From Chloroflexota bacterium (GTDB taxonomy: Bacteria; Chloroflexota; UBA6077; FW602-bin22; JACQUS01): a DNA stretch of 6,210 bases. The stretch covers positions 1-6,210 of the forward strand of contig JACQUS010000122.1 of the NCBI GenBank assembly GCA_016210125.1, read 5' to 3'. Below, piece after piece: positions 1-6,210 of this stretch. The notes beneath the pieces were generated by a model. It ran no database searches and was not told the DNA's origin. It worked only from the letters and a program-made list of their open reading frames with translations. Both the position numbers and the translations under genes were made by a program. Numbering within the stretch: position 1 is the stretch's first letter; every line of letters starts with the position of its first letter.

Positions 1-204
1 CGTTTGCTGCGCGAGGTACTCGGACAAGTGCAGCCGTTGCTCATACGGCTTGCCTAGGTTATAGGGAGGGGAGGTCACGACAAGTCCGACGAAACCGGAC
101 GGGATGTCCCTCAGTAGGTCACGGCAATCGCCCTCGAACAACACCACGTCGGACGTGCGGTCAAAGGCGGGACTGATTCGCAGGGAGCCCTGGCTCGTCA
201 CCAC
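1..204 (-). CDS. DNA methyltransferase (SPPY type), N-terminal fragment cut by window edge
   Basis: This is the first 68 codons of a site-specific DNA methyltransferase; the rest lies beyond the left edge. It would transfer a methyl group from S-adenosylmethionine to an exocyclic amino group of C or A in DNA. Residues 19-31 read DVVLFEGDCRDLL, followed by the catalytic motif IV TSPPYNLGKPYE at residues 44-55. This is the usual N-terminal layout of beta-class amino-methyltransferases, where the SAM-binding FxGxG motif comes near the C-terminus (not visible here). SPPY is commonest in N4-cytosine enzymes, but N6-adenine enzymes with it exist, so base specificity is open. The start is GTG at 204 (or GTG at 201), supported by GGAGG 6 nt upstream. 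No in-frame ATG occurs, and an in-frame TAA lies at 285-283. Fifteen of 68 codons end in A or T, against five of the first 50 in the neighbouring CoA-transferase, a mild hint of transfer. Confidence 0.85.
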   Translation of the reverse strand, partial: MVTSQGSLRISPAFDRTSDVVLFEGDCRDLLRDIPSGFVGLVVTSPPYNLGKPYEQRLHLSEYLAQQT

Positions 205-210
205 CTTGAC

Positions 211-215
211 CCTCC
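211..215 (-). promoter_or_regulatory. Ribosome binding site for the methyltransferase (decides a GTG start)
   Basis: On the minus strand GGAGG is followed by six bases and then GTG at 204-202, with a second GTG immediately after. It is the only good Shine-Dalgarno match between the in-frame stop at 285-283 and the conserved DVVLFEGD segment, so it sets the start of this gene, which has no ATG. Seen directly; the choice between the two adjacent GTGs is unresolved. Confidence 0.65.
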
Positions 216-290
216 AGTGCCTGCACCAACTCCAAAGGCTACCATATAGCTCGCCTAGTGCGCCCGCCGGCTGTCGGCCCGATTATGCGC

Positions 291-1505
291 TCACACGATG
301 CCCGCTTCCCTCAGCCCCAGGACCTCCGCCGCGCTCAGCCCCAGCAGCTCGCCCAGCACGGCCTCGGTGTGCTCGCCGAGGTGCGGCGCCGCGCCGGGCT
401 CGGCCTCCGGGCTGGCCGACAGCTTGACCGGCCGCCCGACTAGCTTGACCGTCCCGCCCAGCCCGTCCGGCACGTCGAGTAGCATGCGCCGCGCGGCGAC
501 GTGCGGGCAGGAGAACAGGTCGCTGGCGCGCTGGACCGGCGCGCTGGGCACGTCGTGCTCCAGCAAGATGGCCGCCGCTTCCTGCGGTGTCTTGTCGGCC
601 AGCCAGCCCTCGATGAGCGGCCGCAGCAGCGTGCGGTCGTGGTCGGCGCGCAGCGCCGGCGTCCCAAGCTGCGGGTGCTCCAGGAGATCCGGGCGACCCA
701 TCGCCGCGCACAGTCGCCGCCATTGGTCCTGCGTCAATGCGCCGATGCCGATGTAGCCGTCCTTGGCGCGGAAGACGCTGTAGGGCGCGTTGAGCGTGCG
801 CTCGCCGCGCCGCATGTGCTCGCCCGTCACGCCATAGACCATCACGGCGCGCTCGGCAACGGCCGTGAGCGCGTCGTACATGCTCACGTCGACGTGCTGG
901 CCCTGGCCGGTCGCGCCGCGCTGCCAGAGCGCCAGCATGACGCCGTAGGCCGTCAGCATCGCCGGGATGACGTCGCCGACGGCGCCGGGGATCACGACCG
1001 GCGGCCCGTCCGGCTCGCCGTTCAGGTCCATCAGGCCGCTGTACGCCTGCGCGACGAGGTCCAGCGCCATGCGCTCCCAGTAAGGGCTCTCGTAGATGTC
1101 GCTATGGCCAAAGCCGGAGATCGTCGCGTAGACCAGCCGAGGGTTCAGCTCGCGCAGCGCCGGCCAGCCGAGGCCGAACCGCTCCATCGTGCCGGGCTGG
1201 AAGTTCTCCAGCAGCACATCGGCGTGGCGCACGAGGCCGCGGAGCAGCTCCTGCCCCGTCGGATGGCCGAGGTTCAGCGTGACGCTGCGCTTGTCGCGGG
1301 CGAAGCGCATGAAGTAGGCTGAGACGCGGCGCCCGTCGCGCTCGATGAACGGCCCGAACTGGCGCGTTAGATCGCCGACGCCCGGGCGCTCGATCTTGAT
1401 GACCTCGGCGCCGGCGTCGGCCAGCATCATCGCGCAGTACGGCCCGGCGATCATCTGTGTTACGTCGAGCACCCGGATGCCGCGGAGCGGCCCTTGCTGC
1501 GCCAT
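291..1505 (-). CDS. CaiB/BaiF family III CoA-transferase
   Basis: A 404-residue protein, the usual length for family III CoA-transferases and acyl-CoA racemases of the CaiB/BaiF family. These cytosolic enzymes form interlocked dimers and move CoA between carboxylic acids through an aspartyl-CoA intermediate. Residues 9-44 carry the family N-terminus: GIRVLDVTQMIAGP, then LADAGAEVIKIERPGVGD. The segment VTLNLGHPTGQELLRGLV (75-92), the LVYATISGFG stretch (124-133) and GATGQGQHVDVSMYDA (197-212) are also typical. The probable nucleophilic aspartate is D178 in GAVGD, placed by comparison with the GD motif of formyl-CoA transferase and alpha-methylacyl-CoA racemase. The C-terminus LGEHTEAVLGELLGLS (376-391) is conserved. 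An ATG at 1628 would extend the frame, but through a repeat hairpin, so I chose ATG 1505, with GGAGG 9 nt upstream. It is the first gene after a 232-nt repeat-bearing gap. The substrate cannot be assigned: formyl-CoA, succinyl-CoA, carnitine and racemase types share these motifs. Confidence 0.93.
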   Translation of the reverse strand: MAQQGPLRGIRVLDVTQMIAGPYCAMMLADAGAEVIKIERPGVGDLTRQFGPFIERDGRRVSAYFMRFARDKRSVTLNLGHPTGQELLRGLVRHADVLLENFQPGTMERFGLGWPALRELNPRLVYATISGFGHSDIYESPYWERMALDLVAQAYSGLMDLNGEPDGPPVVIPGAVGDVIPAMLTAYGVMLALWQRGATGQGQHVDVSMYDALTAVAERAVMVYGVTGEHMRRGERTLNAPYSVFRAKDGYIGIGALTQDQWRRLCAAMGRPDLLEHPQLGTPALRADHDRTLLRPLIEGWLADKTPQEAAAILLEHDVPSAPVQRASDLFSCPHVAARRMLLDVPDGLGGTVKLVGRPVKLSASPEAEPGAAPHLGEHTEAVLGELLGLSAAEVLGLREAGIV

Positions 1506-1514
1506 ACTCCCGCA

Positions 1515-1519
1515 CCTCC
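1515..1519 (-). promoter_or_regulatory. Ribosome binding site for the CoA-transferase (decides its start)
   Basis: GGAGG on the minus strand sits 9 nt before ATG 1505. It supports that ATG over the in-frame ATG at 1628, which would add 41 residues encoded by the hairpin repeat and G-run region. The family consensus also begins just after 1505. Confidence 0.75.
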
Positions 1520-1563
1520 ACAGAGGCCGAATTCGCCTATCTGTAAATAGCCCTGGCGGGCGG

Positions 1564-1590
1564 CCCCACCCCACCCCAAGTAGATTCCCC
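1564..1590 (-). other. Four-run G-quadruplex motif in the CoA-transferase leader
   Basis: On the minus strand four GGGG runs (at 1590-1587, 1577-1574, 1572-1569 and 1567-1564) are separated by loops of 9, 1 and 1 bases. This meets the standard pattern for an intramolecular G-quadruplex with up to four tetrads. It lies 59-85 nt before the start codon and directly 3' of the repeat-A hairpin, on the coding strand, so it would be present in mRNA if transcription starts upstream. Folding and function are inference. Confidence 0.7.
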
Positions 1591-1603
1591 AAAGGGGGCT
1601 TCG

Positions 1604-1638
1604 CCCCCTTTGCATTCCCCCTTTGCATTCCCCCTTTG
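1604..1638. repeat. 13-bp tandem repeat, about 2.7 units
   Basis: The plus-strand unit CCCCCTTTGCATT starts at 1604, 1617 and 1630, the third ending after CCCCCTTTG at 1638. The first unit overlaps the right arm of the copy-A hairpin, so each unit can pair in place of that arm. A degenerate second unit is also visible after copy C (6066-6080). Confidence 0.85.
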
Positions 1639-1737
1639 TGGCCGCGTTCAGGTGCGGTGCGCCTGCCTCAAAAACAGCGGGTGTTCTTGGCGCAGTGGCG
1701 ACGCCGCGCCGGGGGGTGCCGGCTCCGGCGGTGGGTC
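1639..1737. other. gatB 3' flank, noncoding
   Basis: This 99-nt stretch follows the gatB stop. It holds a short imperfect inverted repeat (CAGGTGC, GGT, GCGCCTG, with one G-T pair, around 1650-1666) and a minus-strand TTTTT near 1670, but no hairpin directly before the T run. I find no gene here and no convincing terminator. Confidence 0.5.
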
Positions 1738-3186
1738 CTATAGCCCCAGCCGCTCGCGCAGCAGCCGCGTCGCTAGCTGCGCGTTGGCCTTGCCGCCGGT
1801 AGCGCGCATCACGCCGCCGAGGAGCGCGCCAATAGCCTGCTGCTTGCCGGCCTGCACGTCGGCCACGGCCTTCGCGTTTTGCTGGATGACCTCGTCGATG
1901 ATGCGCTCCAGCTCGGCCGTGTCGCTGACCTGCCGCAGCCCGCGCTGCTCGACCAGCGCCGCCGGCTCGGCGCCGGTACGATAGACCTCCGCCAGCACAT
2001 CCTTGGCGCTGGCCGGCGAGATCGTGCCCTTCTCGACCATGCTGAGCAGCTCCGCCAGCCGCTCGGCCGTCACCTGGCCCACGTCCACGACGCCTGGCCC
2101 GCTGCGGCCGAGGCGGAAGACCTCGCCGGTGATCCAATTGGCCGCGGCCCGCACCGGGGCGCCACGCGCCACGGCCTGCTCGAACAGGTCGGCCGTGCTC
2201 AGGCTCTCGGCGAGCTGCGCCGCCACGTCGGCCGGCAGGCCGTGCTCGCGGGCCAGCCGCACGCGCTTGGCGTCGGGCAGCTCGGGTATGCGCGCGCGGA
2301 GCTCCTCCAGCCAGGCGGGCGTGACCACCAGCGGCGGCAGGTCGGGCTCGGGAAAGTAGCGGTAGTCGTGCGCGTATTCCTTCGTCCGCTGGCTCACGGT
2401 GATGCTGCCCGTCTCGACCCAGCCGCGCGTCTCCTGCTCGATGCGCTCGCCGCGCTCCAGGGCGGCGACCTGCCGCTCGGCCTCGAACTCGAGCGCCAGC
2501 ACGACCGCGCGGAAGGAGTTCATGTTCTTGACCTCGACCTTCACACCGAGCTCGCGCTCTCCGCGCCGACGCACCGAGACGTTGGCGTCGCAGCGGAATG
2601 CGCCCTCCTCCATGTTGCCGGTCGAGACGCCGAGGTAGCGCAGGATGGCGCGCAGCTTGGCCAGGTAGCGCCCGGCCTCCTCGGCCGACTGGATCTCCGG
2701 CTCGGAGACGATCTCCATAAGCGGCACGCCGGAGCGGTTCACGTCCACCAGGCTGACAGCCTGCCCGTCCGGACCGCGGCGGTGGTAGAGCTTGGCCGTG
2801 TCCTCCTCCAGATGCACGCGGCGGATGCCGACGCGGCGCGCGGTCCCGTCCGGCGCGTCGAACGCCAGCCAGCCCTCGCGGCAGAGCGGCAGCGCGTACT
2901 GCGAGACCTGGTAGCCTTTCATCAGGTCGGGGTAGTGGTAGTTCTTACGGTCGAACCGACTGAACTGGGCGATGGCGCAGTTGAGCGCCAGCCCGGTCAT
3001 GATCGTCTTCTCGACGGCTGCGCGGTTGATCGTCGGCAGCACGCCGGGCAGCCCCAGGCAGATCGGGCACACGAGCGTGTTCGGCGGCGCGCTGGCGTAC
3101 TCCGCCGCGCAGCGGCAGAACATCTTGCTGCGCGTCAGGACCTGCGCGTGGACCTCGAGCCCGATGACAATCTCGTAGTCGGTCAT
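1738..3186 (-). CDS. gatB: Aspartyl/glutamyl-tRNA(Asn/Gln) amidotransferase subunit B
   Basis: GatB is the kinase-like, tRNA-binding subunit of the cytosolic GatCAB complex, which activates misacylated Glu-tRNA(Gln) or Asp-tRNA(Asn) with ATP and amidates it with ammonia channelled from GatA. The 482-residue length is normal. YEIVIGLEVHAQ opens the catalytic cradle. Cys24/Cys26 and Cys40/Cys43 (CRC...CPIC) match the zinc site. FDRKNYHYPDLMKGYQ lies at 78-93, the family signature VDVNRSGVPLMEIVSEP at 147-163, and KEYAHDYRYFPEPDLPPL at 269-286. The tail is the helical tRNA-binding domain shared with YqeY, ending in GGVMRATGGKANAQ (457-470). The start is ATG 3186, where family homology begins; the frame is open to 3240 but those residues are unrelated, and the ribosome site is weak. 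No gatA or gatC is adjacent. It sits 120 nt after the aminotransferase, beyond repeat copy B, and could be in its own transcript. Confidence 0.98.
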   Translation of the reverse strand: MTDYEIVIGLEVHAQVLTRSKMFCRCAAEYASAPPNTLVCPICLGLPGVLPTINRAAVEKTIMTGLALNCAIAQFSRFDRKNYHYPDLMKGYQVSQYALPLCREGWLAFDAPDGTARRVGIRRVHLEEDTAKLYHRRGPDGQAVSLVDVNRSGVPLMEIVSEPEIQSAEEAGRYLAKLRAILRYLGVSTGNMEEGAFRCDANVSVRRRGERELGVKVEVKNMNSFRAVVLALEFEAERQVAALERGERIEQETRGWVETGSITVSQRTKEYAHDYRYFPEPDLPPLVVTPAWLEELRARIPELPDAKRVRLAREHGLPADVAAQLAESLSTADLFEQAVARGAPVRAAANWITGEVFRLGRSGPGVVDVGQVTAERLAELLSMVEKGTISPASAKDVLAEVYRTGAEPAALVEQRGLRQVSDTAELERIIDEVIQQNAKAVADVQAGKQQAIGALLGGVMRATGGKANAQLATRLLRERLGL

Positions 3187-3229
3187 CGTGCGTCGCTTCT
3201 GCCCATATCCTGCTTCGGCGGCATGTGCC

Positions 3230-3289
3230 CGGCCCCCCACCCCTGGTATTGGTTCCCAGAGGAGGCTTCGCCTCCTCTGGACGCCTCAC
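3230..3289 (-). repeat. Intergenic hairpin repeat, copy B
   Basis: A perfect 11-bp inverted repeat (arms 3256-3266 and 3270-3280, loop of 3) with the shared apex GGCGAAGCC on the minus strand and the G-rich 3' side GGGGTGGGGGGCC. Its arms differ from copies A and C (AGAGGAGG instead of AAAGGGGG), but both arms changed together, so pairing is kept. It lies 27 nt after the aminotransferase stop and 69 nt before the gatB start. No T tract follows on the minus strand, so an intrinsic terminator is not clear. Confidence 0.85.
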
Positions 3290-3306
3290 GATGCATCCGT
3301 GTCAGT

Positions 3307-4499
<1,193 letters not shown>

Positions 4500-4506
<7 letters not shown>

Positions 4507-5423
4507 CGCTCCTCCCTCGGGCGCGCATCGCCGGCCGTCGACAGGATAGCCAGCCCACAGAGTACCAGAGCTGCGCCGAGCGCCGCCGGCGGTGTCAAGC
4601 GCTCGCCGAGCACGACGATGCCCAGTGTCGCGGCCGTCAGCGGCTCGGCCAGCGAGAGCGTCACCGCCGTGGCGACGGGCAGCAGCGCCAGCCCGCGCGC
4701 GAAGAGCGCGTACGCCGCCGTGGTGGCGACCAGACCAAGGTGCAAGGCGACGGCCATGCCGCGCGGCTGAGCGAGCCACGTGAGGTCCGCCCGCAAGAGA
4801 AGCGGCAGAAGCAGCAGCGCCGCCAGGCAGAAGACCGCGGCCATCGCCAGGTCGGGCGGCGTGTTCTCTAGCAGCCTTTTGCTTGCCACGGTGTAGGTGG
4901 CATACGCCGCGCCCGCCCCAACCGCCAGCGCCAGTCCGAACCCATCGACCTTCGCGTCGACGCCGCGCGTCGCAGCCACGAGCAAGCTGCCGCCGCCGAT
5001 GGCGAGCAACGTGGCCACCAGCCAGCGCCGGCCGGGCCGCTCACCACGCGCGAGCCAGCCCAGGGCACCGGCGAGAATCGGCGCGCTGCCGATGGCGACT
5101 GCTGTCCCGATGGCCACGCCGGCCCGGGCGACGGCCGAGAAGAAGCAAAGCTGGTAGGCGGCCATGCTCGCGGCGGCGAGCGCCGTGGCGCGCCACGGCC
5201 ACCGCGCATCAGGCAGCCGCACTCCTTGCGCTCCGGCGAGAGCGAGCAAGCCCAGGCCACCGACCGCTAGCCGCGCGGCCCCGACAGCCTCGGGCTGCGC
5301 GCCGGCCGGCGCGAGACCCTGCGCCGTGCCGGTGGTGCCCCACAGCACGGCCGCCGCCAGCACCAGCAGCGGGCCGGTCGGCGCCCGCGCGCGAGCCAGT
5401 AAGTAGCTCACCATCCCGCTCAT
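4500..5423 (-). CDS. EamA/DMT-family transporter with ten predicted helices
   Basis: A 307-residue inner-membrane protein of the drug/metabolite transporter superfamily, with two EamA repeats (about residues 16-153 and 162-297), five hydrophobic helices each. LLVLAAAVLWGTTGTAQGL (19-37) is the typical first helix, GTAVAIGSAPILAGALGWL (106-124) ends repeat one, and AEPLTAATLGIVVLGERLTPP (259-279) is the repeat-two hallmark. Family members export or import small metabolites, often amino acids or nucleosides, and the substrate cannot be read from sequence. The start is ATG 5423, 14 nt after the regulator stop; a second ATG at 5414 is equally in frame, and the ribosome site is only a G-rich run. 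The stop TAG (4502-4500) overlaps the aminotransferase ATG. Sitting between an Lrp-type regulator and an aminotransferase, it is plausibly an amino-acid or keto-acid exporter; that is inference. Confidence 0.93.
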
Positions 5424-5437
5424 CGGCCCCCGCGACG

Positions 5438-5935
5438 CTACGGCGCGATCGGCAGACGCGCGGCGCGCGGCTCGTCCTCGACTAAGACGACGCCGTCCTC
5501 CTTGTAGCGCTTCAAGAGGAAGTGCGTCACCGTGCCCTGCACGCCCTCCAGCGGGGCCAGCTTGCTGGCGACGAAGGTGGCCACGTCCTTCATCGACGGC
5601 CCGACGACCAGGACCGCGAGGTCGTAGGTCCCGGACATCAGGTAGACCGAGCGCGTCTCCGGGAAACGGTAGATGCGCGCTGCCACCGCGTCGAAGCCGA
5701 CGTCGCGCTGCGGGCTGACCTTCACCTCGATGAGCGCGGCCACCTGCTCGACGCCGGCGCGCTCCCAGTTCACCGAGGTGCGGAAGCCAAGGATGAGCCG
5801 GTCGAGCTCGGCCTGGGCGACGCGCTCGCGGGCCTCCTCCTCGGAGAGCCCGGTCATCGTCGCGAGCTGCCCCGGCGTTAGGCGTGCGTCGCGCTCCAGC
5901 ATCTGGAGCAGGTCGATCGTCTTGGCGTCTGCCAT
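5438..5935 (-). CDS. Lrp/AsnC-family transcriptional regulator
   Basis: A 165-residue regulator of the Lrp/AsnC family, the standard length. Residues 5-50 form the N-terminal helix-turn-helix (KTIDLLQMLERDARLTPGQLA, then the turn MTGLS and a recognition helix EEEARERVAQAE). Residues about 65-150 form the RAM ligand-binding and oligomerisation domain, with VYLMSGTYDLAVLVVG at 97-112 and LEGVQGTVTHFLLKRYKEDG at 129-148. Family members form octamers that bind DNA and respond to an amino acid. The LLKRYKEDG ending resembles the YugG-like branch that sits beside aminotransferase genes. The start is ATG 5935, with AGGGGAG 6 nt upstream. It is the promoter-proximal gene of a regulator-transporter-aminotransferase unit and probably controls its own operon, as many Lrp-family genes do. 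Its effector is unknown. The final residues after 152 are a short divergent tail. Confidence 0.96.
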   Translation of the reverse strand: MADAKTIDLLQMLERDARLTPGQLATMTGLSEEEARERVAQAELDRLILGFRTSVNWERAGVEQVAALIEVKVSPQRDVGFDAVAARIYRFPETRSVYLMSGTYDLAVLVVGPSMKDVATFVASKLAPLEGVQGTVTHFLLKRYKEDGVVLVEDEPRAARLPIAP

Positions 5936-5960
5936 GGATCACTCCCCTGAAAACGTCTAT

Positions 5961-5976
5961 GCCCGCTTGCGCGGGC
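5961..5976. repeat. Inverted repeat GCCCGC-TTGC-GCGGGC upstream of the regulator
   Basis: A perfect 6-bp palindrome with a 4-base loop, ending 26 nt before the regulator start. Translated in the minus-strand frame its surroundings give PAQAGI, the kind of peptide produced by dispersed GC-rich REP-like palindromes in many bacteria. It could be such a repeat or part of a regulator operator; only one copy is in the window, so neither is proven. Confidence 0.5.
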
Positions 5977-6016
5977 GCCACGGACGATGAAAATGGTCTC
6001 GCCGGCGGGCGACGCG

Positions 6017-6080
6017 CCCCGCACCCCAAGAAGGGGTAACAAAGGGGGCTTCGCCCCGTTTGGATTCCCCTGTCCATCCC
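6017..6080 (-). repeat. Intergenic hairpin repeat, copy C
   Basis: Arms 6040-6049 and 6053-6062 pair over 10 positions with one G-G mismatch; the loop and closing bases are the shared GGCGAAGCC on the minus strand. A second small hairpin (ACCCC, AAGAA, GGGGT, 6023-6037) lies beside it. Flanking GGATTCCCC and the run CACCCCAAG match copy A. The hairpin ends 104 nt before the regulator start. Confidence 0.8.
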
Positions 6081-6082
6081 CT

Positions 6083-6105
6083 ATGGGCGATGGCCCGCCG
6101 CCCAT
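6083..6105. repeat. Inverted repeat ATGGGCG / CGCCCAT followed by TTTT on the plus strand
   Basis: A 7-bp perfect stem with a 9-base loop, followed on the plus strand by TTTT at 6105-6108, lying between repeat copies C and D. The shape is terminator-like for rightward transcription, but no plus-strand gene ends before it, and on the minus strand no T run follows. Function is unassigned. Confidence 0.4.
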
Positions 6106-6139
6106 TTTCGGGAGAAGTAATCCTCGTGGCTGCCGCCCG

Positions 6140-6190
6140 CCGCCGGGGAAGGTTACCTAAGGGGGCTTCGCCCTCTCTAGACTCCTCACA
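6140..6190 (-). repeat. Intergenic hairpin repeat, copy D
   Basis: Arms 6157-6166 and 6170-6180 pair with one G-T pair and one bulged C around the shared GGCGAAGCC apex on the minus strand. The outer flank (minus strand TGTGAGGAGTCTAGAG) aligns with copy B (CGTGAGGCGTCCAGAG), which makes B and D one subtype and A and C another. It is the most degenerate copy, 221 nt before the regulator start. Confidence 0.75.
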
Positions 6191-6210
6191 GGGGTAGGTA
6201 TTGCCCGGAG

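Larger units (their letters stand above)
1561..1638 (-). repeat. Intergenic hairpin repeat, copy A
   Basis: Copy A of a four-copy dispersed element. Its core is a perfect 9-bp inverted repeat, arms 1591-1599 and 1603-1611, with a 3-base loop; on the minus strand the apex reads GGCGAAGCC. On the minus strand a G-rich segment follows (GGGGTGGGGTGGGG) and 13-bp tandem units precede. It fills the centre of the 232-nt gap between the gatB stop and the CoA-transferase start. The arm ends in only three T residues, so it is not a clear intrinsic terminator. Confidence 0.85.

Noticed and set aside
198..247. 15-codon upstream frame (ATG 247) ending in TGA that overlaps GTG 201
   Set aside because: The GTGA overlap could suggest coupling, but the frame has no strong ribosome site and no recognisable leader-peptide pattern.
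243..248. Minus-strand TATATG as a -10 box for the methyltransferase
   Set aside because: No -35 box at 16-18 nt; the nearest candidate (CCGACA) is 23 nt away.
1537..1550. AT-rich CTATCTGTAAATAG as a promoter -10 for the CoA-transferase
   Set aside because: The AT island is real, but the minus-strand TATTTA is a poor -10 match and no -35-like element lies at the right spacing.
1591..1611. Copy-A hairpin as an intrinsic terminator of gatB
   Set aside because: Only three T residues close the stem on the minus strand and G residues follow. The other copies have no T tract at all, so termination is not supported as the common role.
1506..1628. 41-residue N-terminal extension of the CoA-transferase from ATG 1628
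   Set aside because: It would be translated from the hairpin repeat and G-rich run. The family N-terminus and a good ribosome site fit ATG 1505.
5424..6077. N-terminal extension of the transporter frame up to 6077
   Set aside because: This part is an out-of-frame reading of the Lrp regulator gene and the repeat region. Transporter homology begins at ATG 5423.

Overview
The window is G+C-rich bacterial DNA, and every gene I can support is on the minus strand, so it reads right to left. The sequence does not fix the organism. High G+C, a GatB (indirect Gln/Asn-tRNA synthesis), a CaiB-type CoA-transferase and an Lrp-aminotransferase pairing would suit a thermomicrobial-type Chloroflexota or a similar high-G+C lineage; this is a weak inference.

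Layout in transcription order: positions 6210-5936 are noncoding and carry two copies of an intergenic hairpin repeat (D and C) plus two unrelated inverted repeats. Next comes a tight three-gene unit: an Lrp/AsnC-family regulator (5935-5438), a ten-helix EamA/DMT transporter (5423-4500) and a fold-type I PLP aminotransferase (4506-3307). The transporter stop and aminotransferase start overlap by 7 nt. After a 120-nt gap with repeat copy B comes gatB (3186-1738). After a 232-nt gap with repeat copy A comes a family III (CaiB/BaiF) CoA-transferase (1505-291). After an 86-nt gap the N-terminal 68 codons of a DNA methyltransferase start at GTG 204 and run off the left edge.

How the genes fit together: the regulator, transporter and aminotransferase look like one amino-acid-responsive module that would sense an amino acid or keto acid, move a small metabolite across the membrane and transaminate it. 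GatB is a housekeeping subunit of the tRNA-dependent amidotransferase, and gatA and gatC are not in the window. The CoA-transferase substrate cannot be read from sequence. The methyltransferase may begin a restriction-modification or orphan modification locus to the left.

The most notable signal is in the gaps, not the genes. All three noncoding gaps longer than 100 bp carry one or two copies of a hairpin family whose minus-strand apex is always GGCGAAGCC (a C-GAA-G triloop), with the stem arms changed in a base-pair-preserving way between copies. One copy is flanked by a textbook four-run G-quadruplex motif and a 13-bp tandem repeat in the leader of the CoA-transferase gene. I see no complete novel multi-gene system inside the window.
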